Assembly: GCA_021155045.1 (NCBI GenBank)
Contig: JAJNQB010000013.1
Coordinates: 62,001 to 126,000, forward strand
Direction of reading: 5' to 3'
Length of the DNA: 64,000 nucleotides
Origin: Arcticibacter sp.
GTDB taxonomy: Bacteria > Bacteroidota > Bacteroidia > 2-12-FULL-35-15
In this document: positions 44,191 through 53,137 of the stretch, in pieces
Layout: every line of letters begins with the position of its first letter
How positions within the stretch are numbered: the first letter of the stretch is position 1
Notes under the pieces: model-generated
The model's database searches: none
Told to the model about the DNA's origin: nothing
The model's input: the letters and a program-made list of their open reading frames with translations, nothing else
Program-made: the position numbers and the translations under genes

Positions 44191-44622
44191 ATGCTGATTA
44201 AAGAATTAATAAACAATATGCAAATCGATTTGGGACAAATTTCTGTTACCGAGCAGGAAATTATTGATTTTGCTGAATTTTTCGACCCATTAGATTTTCA
44301 TACGAATAAAGAAATAGCTGAAAAAAGTATTTTTAAAGGATTAGTAACAAGCGGTCCTCATATATTTAATTTGTTTTATAAAACTCGCTGGGTGCCATTG
44401 TTTAAAAACAGTGTAATGGCTGGCTTGGAATTAAATAATTGGAAATTTTTAAAACCTATCTATTCAAAAATGAATGTGTATTGTATTGCTACTGTTGCTG
44501 ATATGAAATTCAATAGCGATAAAAACAGTGTTGCTATCAAATGGCATTTTGATTTTACAAATAATAAAAAAGAATTGATGCAAACGCTTGATATGATTGT
44601 TTTGCATAATGTAAACAAATAA
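44191..44622 (+). CDS. MaoC-like hotdog-fold protein
   Basis: 143 residues. FDPLDFHTNKEIAEKSIFKG (about 31-50) followed by LVTSGPHIFNLFYK corresponds to the hydratase 2 motif region (D-P-x-H and A-SG) of MaoC-type (R)-enoyl-CoA hydratases; the normal catalytic Asp/His pair is represented by Asp-x4-His or D-F-H. It may hydrate enoyl-CoA or bind acyl-CoA. The start could be the ATG at 44221 (MQIDLGQISVTEQE), which fits family starts better; the first ATG is only 15 bases after a terminator. Confidence 0.72.
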   Translation: MLIKELINNMQIDLGQISVTEQEIIDFAEFFDPLDFHTNKEIAEKSIFKGLVTSGPHIFNLFYKTRWVPLFKNSVMAGLELNNWKFLKPIYSKMNVYCIATVADMKFNSDKNSVAIKWHFDFTNNKKELMQTLDMIVLHNVNK

Positions 44623-44626
44623 CTGT

Positions 44627-45085
44627 TTACTTTATTCGAAAAGAAATATTTCCGTTTTTCTTTTTAAAATAATTATCAAATCGTTCTGGGGTAATTTCAA
44701 TTTCTCTCCCATTAAAATTAATTTTTAATTTAACTAAGTTAAATACTCTTCCGTTAATATAATATTGATTGTACCTTGTGTAATTGTCGTTTGATAAATG
44801 TCCAAAAACCATAATATAGTTTTTCGGTAAAACCACTTGAACGATATTAGTTGCTGTGTCTTTATCCATAATATACAACTGTTTATTCCAATCAATATCC
44901 CCAGAAGAAGCTGTTTGATAAAACGTTGGTTTTTTTTCAAAAATAGGGAAGGAGCTGTGAGTGTTATCTAAAATATATTCAATTTTTATATCTGATTCTG
45001 AATTATTTGAAATCGTAAATAATTCTTGCCAAGAACAACTGTTAAATAATAGCATTAAAAATGTAAAAAAGAAAATCTTTTTCAT
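44627..45085 (-). CDS. Small lipoprotein of unknown function
   Basis: 152 residues from ATG 45085, one base after the stop of the flavin reductase gene; the alternative ATG four codons earlier overlaps that gene. Lipobox FNSC with Cys at 17 (MKKIFFFTFLMLLFNSC). The mature part is beta-rich with an IIQ/YINGRVFNLVKLKI pattern, and no named family is recognised. It probably forms an operon with the two genes upstream and converges, with a four-base gap, on the MaoC-like gene. Confidence 0.65.
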   Translation of the reverse strand: MKKIFFFTFLMLLFNSCSWQELFTISNNSESDIKIEYILDNTHSSFPIFEKKPTFYQTASSGDIDWNKQLYIMDKDTATNIVQVVLPKNYIMVFGHLSNDNYTRYNQYYINGRVFNLVKLKINFNGREIEITPERFDNYFKKKNGNISFRIK

Positions 45086-45086
45086 T

Positions 45087-45623
45087 TTAATGTGCAAGTT
45101 TTGATTTTAATACATTGATTTTATTTTCAAATTCTTGATTCAACTCTTCGTTTGTAATGCCAATAGATTCATCAAAATTTTTACCGAAAGAAGGAAGAGA
45201 AAATGTTTCAATTACTTCAGCAGCAAAACTGGGGAATATTCCTTTTGCAGCATTCATTACATTTCCTCCACCAAATCCACCAGGAGAAGTACTCATTAAC
45301 AACATTGGTTTGTTCTGAAAAAACTTCGAATCAATTCTAGAACACCAATCAAAAATGTTTTTGAAAGCAACAGTATATGTTCTGTTATGCTCTGCCAAAG
45401 AAACAATAATACAATCACAATTTTTTATTTGTTCAATAAATTTATAAGCCAACTCAGGAAATTCTTTTCTCAATTCTCTGTCTATAGAGTAGGTTGGCAT
45501 TTCGTAATTATTTAAATCCAAAAGATTTACTTCAGCATCTTTAAAATAGCACAAAGTGTGTTTTACCAATTTCAAATTTATTGATGTAGAACTGTTGCTT
45601 CCTGCAAATGCTAGTATTTTCAT
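45087..45623 (-). CDS. NAD(P)H-dependent FMN reductase
   Basis: 178 residues, flavodoxin-like fold. The phosphate-binding start MKILAFAGSNSSTSINLKLV and VSLAEHNRTYTVAFKNIFDW with PMLLMSTSPGGFGGGNVMNA (about 100-120) are the NADPH-dependent FMN reductase signature. It reduces flavin or quinone-like acceptors with NAD(P)H in the cytoplasm. Its start lies inside the 3' part of the upstream GreA-like frame. Confidence 0.87.
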   Translation of the reverse strand: MKILAFAGSNSSTSINLKLVKHTLCYFKDAEVNLLDLNNYEMPTYSIDRELRKEFPELAYKFIEQIKNCDCIIVSLAEHNRTYTVAFKNIFDWCSRIDSKFFQNKPMLLMSTSPGGFGGGNVMNAAKGIFPSFAAEVIETFSLPSFGKNFDESIGITNEELNQEFENKINVLKSKLAH

Positions 45624-46083
45624 AAATTTTATATATTATTTTAAAAATTTCAATATTTTTATTTTGAAAAGAAACAACGTTACCAACTATTTTGTCTTTC
45701 AAAGCTATTCCAATAGGGGAGGAAAGGGAAACCACAAAATAAATTTCTTTTTCAAGCGTTAGTCTTCCAATTCCAATAGCAATAAAATAATTTCCTTGAT
45801 TGGTAATTACTAAACTTCCAAATTCAATTTTGCTAAATGATTTATTATAATTGATTTTTAAAAGTTCTTTTTTTAATGCAATGGTATTGTTTAGCTGATT
45901 TTCTTCCTTCTCTAACTCAATTTGTATCATTGCTCTGCCTGTTTCATGCTTATCGCCAGCAGTGCTTTTGGTATCATTGTTTCTGGCTTCAATCGTAGAT
46001 TGTATAGAGCTTTTTGCATCTTCAATTTTTTTATCGAGTTGAGAATGAAGTTGATGGCAAATTAGCTCTTTAACTGTTAACAT
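45541..46083 (-). CDS. GreA/GreB-like transcription-factor-fold protein, 3' end possibly frameshifted
   Basis: 180 residues as read. The N-terminal coiled coil has the family sequence NDTKSTAGDKHETGRAMIQI (about 36-55), and the C-terminal FKBP-like domain reads IVTNQG-x-YF and SPIGIALKDKIVGNVV (to about 146). Such Bacteroidota proteins are GreAB-C domain relatives, often misnamed 3-oxoacyl-ACP synthase. The last 34 residues (FKIIYKIYENTSICRKQ...) are unlike the family and overlap the next gene by 83 bases out of frame. A stop in the neighbouring frame (TAAAATAA region near 45635) would end it as in relatives, so a one-base indel in a T/A run is suspected. Confidence 0.65.
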   Translation of the reverse strand: MLTVKELICHQLHSQLDKKIEDAKSSIQSTIEARNNDTKSTAGDKHETGRAMIQIELEKEENQLNNTIALKKELLKINYNKSFSKIEFGSLVITNQGNYFIAIGIGRLTLEKEIYFVVSLSSPIGIALKDKIVGNVVSFQNKNIEIFKIIYKIYENTSICRKQQFYINKFEIGKTHFVLF

Positions 46084-46091
46084 AAACTGTT

Positions 46092-47363
46092 TTATGTTTT
46101 TTGCTTTTTCTTTTTTGCAGCAGGAAAAAGTATATTATTTAAAATTAATCTATACCCTGGAGAATTAGGATGTAAACTTAAATCAGTAGGAGGGTCTTCA
46201 ACTCTGTGTTTGTAATCTTCTGGGTCGTGTCCGCCATAAAAAGTAAATGTTCCTTTTCCATATTCACCATGTATGTAACGTGCTTCGTTTGCAGCTTTAT
46301 TTTCACCCATGATTAATACATTTGGTTTTATAAACGATTTATCAAATGCAACAGTTTGTCCCCAAAAACCTTTTATTATTTGTTCGTGATTTTGACAAAG
46401 CATTGTTGGTACCACATCCCATTTAGCAGAAAAATCAAATAGAGTAAATAAATCATTTGATTGTTGTGTTATGCCGTATTTTTTTTCGCGAGTGCCGTAA
46501 GTATCAATATTTGATTTAGCATATTCATTGGGATTGGTAATCAAGCTAAAATCTTTAAAAGCAAAGGTTTTAGAATAATCCAATTTTTGATTGTAGTTGG
46601 GTGTTGTTCCATCACCATCAAACATACTTTCACAAACATCCAAACCTTCGGCAGCAAGAGCAATGTCATAGCTATCTGGAGCAGAGCACATAGCAAATAA
46701 AAATCCTCCGCCAGATGTAAAATCTCTTATTTTTTTTGCAACTGCCAATTTCATTTCTGATACTTTATTAAAGCCTAAAGCTTTTGCGCTTGCTTCTAAT
46801 GTTCGTTCTTGTTCTTTGTACCAAGGAGCATTTCTATAGCCAAACCAAAATCGTCCGTATTGCCCTGTAAAATCTTCGTGATGGAGATGCAACCAGTCGT
46901 ATAATAATAATTTATCGTGAATAATATCATCATCGTAAATTACTTCATAAGGTATTTCTGCATAAGTCAAAACCAATGTTACTGCGTCATCCCAAGGCTG
47001 TTTTGTTTTTGGCGAATACACAGCAACTTTTGGAGCTTTTTCCAATTTTACATCTTCCATGTTTACTTCTGGATTTGAAATTTCAGTTAAAATAGCAGTA
47101 GATTTTGCATCGGCAATTACTTCATAGGAAACACCTCTGATGGTACATTCTGTTTCAATTTGTTTTGCATATTTTGTCATGAAACTCCCGCCTCGGTAAT
47201 TAAGCAACCAATGTACTTCAACATCTTTTTGCAAACACCAATAAGCAATGCCGTATGATTTTAAATGATTTTTTTGTTCTAAATCCATTGGAATTAGAAT
47301 ATATGCTGCTTGCGAAATGCAACTCAGAAGAACTAAAAAAGTAATTGAAATTGATTTTTTCAT
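46092..47363 (-). CDS. Secreted class-I-GATase/ThuA-like protein (often labelled asparagine synthetase B)
   Basis: 423 residues with a signal peptide (MKKSISITFLVLLSCISQA). The protein has a flavodoxin/GATase-like arrangement: GIAYWCLQKDVEVHWLLNYR, VAVYSPKTKQPWDDAVTLVL, FTSGGGFLFAMCSAPDSYDI, and a late GTFTFYGGHDPEDYKHRV with HP-N-SPGYRLILNN. Homologues in Bacteroidota carry the database name asparagine synthetase B, which the secretion signal and missing synthetase domain contradict. A role in glycan or metabolite handling in the periplasm is possible. I am not certain of the family. Confidence 0.6.
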   Translation of the reverse strand: MKKSISITFLVLLSCISQAAYILIPMDLEQKNHLKSYGIAYWCLQKDVEVHWLLNYRGGSFMTKYAKQIETECTIRGVSYEVIADAKSTAILTEISNPEVNMEDVKLEKAPKVAVYSPKTKQPWDDAVTLVLTYAEIPYEVIYDDDIIHDKLLLYDWLHLHHEDFTGQYGRFWFGYRNAPWYKEQERTLEASAKALGFNKVSEMKLAVAKKIRDFTSGGGFLFAMCSAPDSYDIALAAEGLDVCESMFDGDGTTPNYNQKLDYSKTFAFKDFSLITNPNEYAKSNIDTYGTREKKYGITQQSNDLFTLFDFSAKWDVVPTMLCQNHEQIIKGFWGQTVAFDKSFIKPNVLIMGENKAANEARYIHGEYGKGTFTFYGGHDPEDYKHRVEDPPTDLSLHPNSPGYRLILNNILFPAAKKKKQKT

Positions 47364-47431
47364 TCACTCAAAGTTACAATAAAATTGGCTGTGCTAAAGA
47401 TTTACGAATGAAAAATTTATGTTAATTCACC

Positions 47432-48964
47432 TTAAAATGGTTCTTCATCAATATCCCATTTAGTAGATGGTTTGATAATTGTATTTTGGGTGAAATCTTC
47501 ATTTGGCATCATTGCGCTGCTGCTGCTACCATAATCCATGTTTATATCCAATGAATCCATATCAAGAAACTTTGTGTGGTTAGCAATGTATTTTACACGA
47601 GCACTATCAATAGGTCCATTTCTGTGTTTGGCAATAATAATTTCAGCAGCATTTGTTGCAGGCGTACCATCAGAAAATTCTGTTAATCCGTAATATTCTG
47701 GTCGGTGTAAAAAGATTACCATATCGGCATCTTGTTCAATGGCGCCAGATTCACGCAAATCGCTTAATTGTGGGCGTTTATCTCCTCCGCGAGTTTCAAC
47801 TGCCCGACTCAATTGTGATAATGCAATAACAGGCACATTTAATTCTTTTGCCAAACCTTTCAATGAACGAGAAATACTTGAAATTTCTTGCTCACGATTT
47901 CCTCTTCCTTCGTTTCCTGCTGTCATTAATTGCAAGTAGTCAATGATTATCATTTGAATATTATGTTGCTCTTTTAATCTACGAGCTTTTGCACGTAATT
48001 CAAAAATGGAAAGACCTGGTGTATCATCAATAAACAATGGAGCTTCAGCAAGTTTACTCGTTTTGGCATTCAACTGTTGAAACTCATGTTCTTCTAATTG
48101 TCCTTTTTTAATTTTATCACCAGAAAGTTCGGATTCGCTTGAAATTAAACGAGTAACTAATTGTAATGACGACATCTCTAACGAAAATACAGCAACAGGG
48201 TGTTTGAACTCAACAGCAGCATTACGAGCAACTGTAAGCACAAAAGCTGTTTTACCCATTGCTGGACGAGCAGCAATAATAACCAAATCGGAATTTTGCC
48301 AGCCCGAAGTAATTCTATCCAAGGATGTTAAACCAGAAGGAATTCCAGATAAACCATCTTGTTTTTCTCTTGCTTTCTCTATTTGTTCGATAGCCTGCTT
48401 GATAAGCGTGCTCATTTTATCGTAATTCTTACGAATATTGCCTTGAACAATTCCAAAAAGATTTTGTTCCGCTCTGTCGAGCAAATCAAAAATATCGGAA
48501 CCTTCTTCATATGCATCATTGATGGTGTCTGTAGAGATTCTAATTAATTCACGTTGAATATATTTTTGAGCAATAATACGAGCATGAAATTCAGCATTAG
48601 CAGCTGATGCAACACGGTTTGTTAGTTGTGTAATATAATAGGCTCCGCCAACTAAATCTAATTCTCCTGATTTTTTTAGTTCTTGTGTAACAGTTAAAAT
48701 ATCAACTGGTTCTGAACGTGAAAACAAGCGTTGAATAGCGCCATAAATACGATTGTGAGAATCTTTGTAAAAACTTTCTGCTTTTAAAATATCAATTACA
48801 TTTGTAAGTGCATCTTTTTCGAGCATAATGGCTCCTAATAATGCTTCCTCTAAATCTACTGCTTGTGGAGGCATTTTTCCTAACTCCGAAAGTTGCTGAA
48901 GCGAACCTGATTTACTTACTCTTTTTCGTGAATTTATATTGTTTTTGGGGTCTTGCGTATTCAT
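47432..48964 (-). CDS. dnaB: Replicative DNA helicase DnaB
   Basis: 510 residues. An N-terminal primase-interacting domain starts at PPQAVDLEEALLGAIMLEKDA (about 33-53). The RecA-like core shows Walker A ARPAMGKTAF (about 234-243), Walker B-region IIIDYLQLM, SQLSRAVE, and SDLRESGAIEQDADMVIFLHR. It unwinds DNA at the replication fork as a hexamer. No intein or insertion is present. The gene stands alone, divergent from the lipoprotein at 49093. Confidence 0.95.
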   Translation of the reverse strand: MNTQDPKNNINSRKRVSKSGSLQQLSELGKMPPQAVDLEEALLGAIMLEKDALTNVIDILKAESFYKDSHNRIYGAIQRLFSRSEPVDILTVTQELKKSGELDLVGGAYYITQLTNRVASAANAEFHARIIAQKYIQRELIRISTDTINDAYEEGSDIFDLLDRAEQNLFGIVQGNIRKNYDKMSTLIKQAIEQIEKAREKQDGLSGIPSGLTSLDRITSGWQNSDLVIIAARPAMGKTAFVLTVARNAAVEFKHPVAVFSLEMSSLQLVTRLISSESELSGDKIKKGQLEEHEFQQLNAKTSKLAEAPLFIDDTPGLSIFELRAKARRLKEQHNIQMIIIDYLQLMTAGNEGRGNREQEISSISRSLKGLAKELNVPVIALSQLSRAVETRGGDKRPQLSDLRESGAIEQDADMVIFLHRPEYYGLTEFSDGTPATNAAEIIIAKHRNGPIDSARVKYIANHTKFLDMDSLDINMDYGSSSSAMMPNEDFTQNTIIKPSTKWDIDEEPF

Positions 48965-49092
48965 GCATCAAAAGTATTAAAATTTAAAAACTTCTATCGT
49001 TTTTTATATTTATGCACATTACTTTAACACTTTATTAACAGCTAAAAAATTGCTATAGTGTTTATTTAAAGGGATTTTAGTAAATTTATACT

Positions 49093-50403
49093 ATGTTTTT
49101 TGTGAAAAAATACCTTTTTGTTTTGTACGCATTATTAATAATGATTGTTTTTTCCTGCAAAAAAGATAAAGATGAGTCTAGTCCTTCAATAATTTTTCAT
49201 AGCCCAGCCGAAAATCAATCTTACAATGTATTTGATATTGCTACCGTAAATGCAACCGTTATTGATGACAATAAAATTGTAAGTATAAATGTTAATTTGT
49301 TGGATAATCAACACAATAATGCTCATGCTGCAGTTTCCGTAAATGTTAGCTCCTCTCCCAGTTTTACATTTAATATCGCTTATTATTTGGATAATATTCA
49401 TTTGGAAACAGGAATTTATTTTTTACAAATAACAGCATTTGATGGAGAGAATACCTCACGTAAAATTCAACAGATATTTATTACAGAAGCTCCTAAAGTT
49501 TTAAAATCAGTTTATGTTACAAGTATGCTAAATTCATCAGCAACCAGCATCAGTATAATAGATACAACTACTAATATGCTTAATGTTTATAGAACTTTTA
49601 GTGGTGATTATTTAGCTGCTGCATCCAACAGTTATTTTCAATATTATTACAAATGTGGAAATATTAATGGAGCATTTAATGGTGTGGACTTAACGTATGA
49701 TTTGCTTAAATTTACGATTAATCCTACCGTTACAAGTATGCCATTTTTTACAGGGTTTTATTCTACTCAAAAAACAAATTATGTTGCTTTAAGAAGTGGT
49801 TATATAAGAGGATATGATTATTTAGGAAATATTGTTTATGGAGCAAATGCAATAAGTGGTAATTATGCCGAACAATTAATTACCAACTCAAATTATTTAA
49901 TTGCAGAAGAAAAAGATTTAACAACAGGAATAGGAACACTTGCTACATATTATCCAAGTGGCTCATTGCAACAGCAAATGAGTTTAAATCAGGATGTATT
50001 GGCTTTTTGTGAAAAAGATTATGCTAATGTTTTTGTATTTGGAAATAGTGCAGGGCAGGGGGTAATCCAGCTGTTTGACAGAACAAATAATTTTCTGTGG
50101 AACCCATATCCATCACCTTTAGCTACTGGTAGTATTTTGAGTGTTGTACAAATATCTTCTACCGATTATTTGATTGCTCATTCTAATGGTACAATTTATA
50201 AATATCAGTATCAAATAACAAGCTTGCTTCCTTATTTGAGTGGATACACGGCAGTTCAATTAAAATATGATGACGTGAATAATCATTTATACATTGTTGA
50301 AGATGGCAAAATCACAGTAGTAAATTACAACACACTCGCAGTAGAGAAAACTTTATTATCTTCTGAACATATAAAAAGCGTTGATTTGCTTTATAATAAA
50401 TAA
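49093..50403 (+). CDS. Lipoprotein with Ig-like domain and beta-propeller-like repeats
   Basis: 436 residues. Lipobox IVFSC (Cys22) is followed by Lys/Asp-rich residues and an Ig-like domain (SPSIIFHSPAENQSYNVFDI to about 140). The remaining 290 residues have repeated aromatic/Asn-rich beta strands with YD-x-L, VFVFGNSAGQG and YIVEDGKITVVNYN, typical of quinoprotein-like or NHL-like propellers. Likely anchored in the outer membrane and facing either side. Ligand unknown. It converges on the DUF4421 gene. Confidence 0.7.
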   Translation: MFFVKKYLFVLYALLIMIVFSCKKDKDESSPSIIFHSPAENQSYNVFDIATVNATVIDDNKIVSINVNLLDNQHNNAHAAVSVNVSSSPSFTFNIAYYLDNIHLETGIYFLQITAFDGENTSRKIQQIFITEAPKVLKSVYVTSMLNSSATSISIIDTTTNMLNVYRTFSGDYLAAASNSYFQYYYKCGNINGAFNGVDLTYDLLKFTINPTVTSMPFFTGFYSTQKTNYVALRSGYIRGYDYLGNIVYGANAISGNYAEQLITNSNYLIAEEKDLTTGIGTLATYYPSGSLQQQMSLNQDVLAFCEKDYANVFVFGNSAGQGVIQLFDRTNNFLWNPYPSPLATGSILSVVQISSTDYLIAHSNGTIYKYQYQITSLLPYLSGYTAVQLKYDDVNNHLYIVEDGKITVVNYNTLAVEKTLLSSEHIKSVDLLYNK

Positions 50404-50407
50404 AAAA

Positions 50408-51454
50408 TCACAATTTCTTTTTCAGTAATTTTCTTAAATCAAATCGGTGCCCGTAGTAAAAGCGAAATGTACCGTACTTAAAATTAACAGAAGAGTTGGG
50501 GTCATCGCTAATTGCAAAATTGTTTCCTACCCATGATATGCCAATAAAATATCTAGGTTTGTTAAACCCCAAGGAGAATCTAGACTGAAAAGAAACGCTT
50601 GCATTATTTCTGCCGTATGTTTTTTTGTCGAAAGTATTAACTGCATAAAATTGTTGTAAAGAAATACCTGGCAAAATATATAAATTAAAAAACCAATTTT
50701 TGAAAAATACAAATGTGTAAGTATATCCAACCGAAACACCATAAGTAAGAGAGGTTGCATTTGCAAATTGAACATCGGGTTTAAAATTTTTATACAATGT
50801 ATCAGGATAAATAAGAGAATCTGCTGTTATGCCATAATAAAAGGCATAAGTACCAAGCAAAAAAGAGCCAGCCATTTTATTTTGTTTCTGAGTTAAATTG
50901 TATGGAGCGGCAATCGAAAATTTTTTATTATTAAAAATATAATTGACACTCAGTCCCGCACTATAGTTTTGAATATCACTCCTTCTGTAATAATCATAGG
51001 TTGTGTCGTTGGGAACTTTATAAAATCCTGTTGTGTGGAAACCTTGATTGTACCTATAGTATGCATCATAAATAAATTTTCTTCCATTTGCACTTGATGA
51101 TATTCCAAATTGTTTTGATTTGCCAAATTTATCATCATCCGTATTGATTGCTAATCCGGGAGGGTTGTATAATATTTCAAATCCTATAGATTTAAAACTA
51201 AATCCAACACCCATGTTCAAATTTGTATTGATGCCGTATTCTAGTTTTTGTTGAGTTAGTTTATTTGTAATGCTGAAAGTGTTTGATCTAACAACAGCTA
51301 CAAGCCTGGCATTTAATTGATCTTTATAACTTTTAATGTAATTAGTATCAATTCTATTAAAAAGATAAATAGAGTCTCTTTTCGCTTTGTATTTTTGAGC
51401 AAATGAAAAGAATACGGTTAAACAAAATAATATGACGAAGCAAATTTTTTGCAC
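50408..51454 (-). CDS. DUF4421 outer-membrane beta-barrel protein
   Basis: 348 residues with a signal peptide (MQKICFVILFCLTVFFSFAQ). It then alternates strands rich in Tyr/Phe (for example GINTNLNMGVGFSFKSIGFEI; YYGITADSLIYP; GTFRFYYGHRFDLR), the pattern of a membrane beta barrel. Size and the RDSIYLFNRIDTNYIKSYKDQ opening fit DUF4421. It is last in the TPR/TonB-C/DUF4421 operon, 16 bases after the preceding gene. Function unknown. Confidence 0.75.
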   Translation of the reverse strand: MQKICFVILFCLTVFFSFAQKYKAKRDSIYLFNRIDTNYIKSYKDQLNARLVAVVRSNTFSITNKLTQQKLEYGINTNLNMGVGFSFKSIGFEILYNPPGLAINTDDDKFGKSKQFGISSSANGRKFIYDAYYRYNQGFHTTGFYKVPNDTTYDYYRRSDIQNYSAGLSVNYIFNNKKFSIAAPYNLTQKQNKMAGSFLLGTYAFYYGITADSLIYPDTLYKNFKPDVQFANATSLTYGVSVGYTYTFVFFKNWFFNLYILPGISLQQFYAVNTFDKKTYGRNNASVSFQSRFSLGFNKPRYFIGISWVGNNFAISDDPNSSVNFKYGTFRFYYGHRFDLRKLLKKKL

Positions 51455-51470
51455 AATTTTACTTTTTATG

Positions 51471-51842
51471 TTAGTGAGCTTTTATAGGAAAAGAATACAT
51501 AGTATTCATTTTCACTGGCACGCTATTTTGCACAGCAGGAGTGAATCTTAGTTGAGCAATTATTTTTTTTATTTCTTCATCAATTCCACAGCCTAAGCCT
51601 TTAATAATAATAATATTAGTAGTTGTGCTATCTGTTTTTACATCAAAACTAACCGTTACTTCACCTTCAATGTATTTAGTTTTTGCTTCGTTACTAAATT
51701 TTAAATTATAATACATATACTTATATAATTCATCATCGCCATGAATGTATGAAGGCTCGGTATTGGTAAGTACTTTCGAATTTTGTTGTCCAAAGCTAAC
51801 GATATTAAACAACAAGAAAATTAGGATAATAAGTTTTTTCAT
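51471..51842 (-). CDS. Exported TonB-C-domain protein
   Basis: 123 residues from ATG 51842; the longer frame starts inside the TPR gene, while MKKLIILIFLLFNIVSFGQ is a clear signal peptide. The mature part has the TonB C-terminal pattern: EGEVTVSFDVKTDSTTTNII (about 73-92), KGLGCGIDEEIKKIIAQLRFTPA and VPVKMNTMYSFPI. Without a cytoplasmic anchor or proline-rich linker, it is unlikely to act as a normal energy transducer. It follows the TPR gene by seven bases. Confidence 0.78.
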   Translation of the reverse strand: MKKLIILIFLLFNIVSFGQQNSKVLTNTEPSYIHGDDELYKYMYYNLKFSNEAKTKYIEGEVTVSFDVKTDSTTTNIIIIKGLGCGIDEEIKKIIAQLRFTPAVQNSVPVKMNTMYSFPIKAH

Positions 51843-51849
51843 TTGATTA

Positions 51850-53076
51850 TTATTTGCAGTTAAAAATTCGTTTGCTAATAGCAGCGCCATTCCCTAGTTT
51901 TTCAGCTTTAACAAAATCAGCGCAGGCTTTTTCTTTTTCATTCAAAGCTAAAAATAATTCGCCTCTTCCAATTAAAGATTGCGTATCATTTTCGTTGATA
52001 GTTAACAGTTGGTTGTAATCGTTTAATGCTCCATCAAAATCACTTACATATTTTCGTAAGGTTGCTCTGCGCTTGTAAAATTCAATATTCTGAGGTTCTA
52101 AAATAATGCCTTTACTAAGATCAGACAGCGCTCCTGTATAATCTTTCGCATTGACTTTTGCTATTGAACGTTGTAAGTAAGCATCAGAAAAATTCGGATT
52201 GACTTCAATAGCTTTATTATAATCTTTTAAGGAGTTTTCATAATTGTATTTTATATCATATAAGTTTCCTCTCAATACATAAGCTTCAGCAAAATTTGGA
52301 TTGTATTTAATTGCCATCGAACAATCATTAATAGCGTTATCAAATTCTAATAAATCGTATCTAGCTCTCGCTCTAATTAAAAAAGCGGTAGCATTTTGAG
52401 GTTCTATTTCTAATGCTTTGTTGCAATCTAAAACGGCTTGCTTATCATAATTTAATTTATCATTTATGTTTGCTCTGTTTATGTATGGAATCACTTCTTT
52501 TTCATTAATAACAATTCCTTTGTTATAATCGTCTAATGCTTTTCTATCTTCGCCTTGAGCCTCATAATATAATGCTCTGTTAAAATATGCTTCGGCACAA
52601 TCAGGCATAATTGTAATGATTTCTGATAAAATATCAATTGCTTTCTGTTTGTCTCCTAGCTCATTCACACACATTGATTTATTAATGTATGCTTTTGGAT
52701 ATTTTTTATTAATAGTTATTGCTTTATCAAAATCAAGGATAGCTAAGTCGTATTTTTTTTGCAGATAAAATAAATATCCTCTATTGTTGTATGACTCGGC
52801 TGATTTTGGATTTATCTCTAATGATTTATTGTAATCGTTTAATGCTTCTGGATATTTTTGAAGGTTACAAAATGCTATTCCCCTGTTTACGTAGGCTTCA
52901 AATGAATTTGGTTCAGAGCTTATAATTTTCGAATAATAAAAAATAGCAGAATCTAATTGTCCGATATTTTGAAATGATAAAGCTTTTGACATATAATCAA
53001 CCGAAACTTTTTTAGGCTGAGAAAAACACCATGCTTCATTGATTATAAAAAAAAATAGTATCAAAAATAATCTCAT
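51850..53076 (-). CDS. Exported TPR-repeat protein
   Basis: 408 residues from ATG 53076; the longer frame would start inside the terminator at 53093-53121 and is rejected. A signal peptide (MRLFLILFFFIINEAWCFSQ) leads to about 11 TPR units of 34 residues, many with A-Y/N-RG-x3-Y and ALNDYNKSLEINPKSAESYN-type consensus. It should form a superhelix for protein binding in the periplasm. It heads the operon with the TonB-C-domain and DUF4421 genes. Confidence 0.87.
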   Translation of the reverse strand: MRLFLILFFFIINEAWCFSQPKKVSVDYMSKALSFQNIGQLDSAIFYYSKIISSEPNSFEAYVNRGIAFCNLQKYPEALNDYNKSLEINPKSAESYNNRGYLFYLQKKYDLAILDFDKAITINKKYPKAYINKSMCVNELGDKQKAIDILSEIITIMPDCAEAYFNRALYYEAQGEDRKALDDYNKGIVINEKEVIPYINRANINDKLNYDKQAVLDCNKALEIEPQNATAFLIRARARYDLLEFDNAINDCSMAIKYNPNFAEAYVLRGNLYDIKYNYENSLKDYNKAIEVNPNFSDAYLQRSIAKVNAKDYTGALSDLSKGIILEPQNIEFYKRRATLRKYVSDFDGALNDYNQLLTINENDTQSLIGRGELFLALNEKEKACADFVKAEKLGNGAAISKRIFNCK

Positions 53077-53092
53077 ACGTGTAAAGATAAAA

Positions 53093-53121
53093 AAAACGCC
53101 CCACAATTAGTGAGGCGTTTT
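53093..53121 (-). terminator. Terminator of the cupredoxin gene
   Basis: AACGCC-C-CAC (53095-53104) pairs with GTG-A-GGCGTT (53110-53119) around AATTA with one mismatch. On the minus strand it is followed by a run of T (complement of 53087-53094), and it lies 17 bases past the stop of the gene at 53138. It also fences off the TPR operon. Confidence 0.75.
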
Positions 53122-53137
53122 TACAATAAAAAATTGT

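Noticed and set aside
46092..47363. Annotation as asparagine synthetase B
   Set aside because: The protein has a signal peptide and no glutaminase or ATP-pyrophosphatase synthetase domain; the name appears to be a database carry-over.
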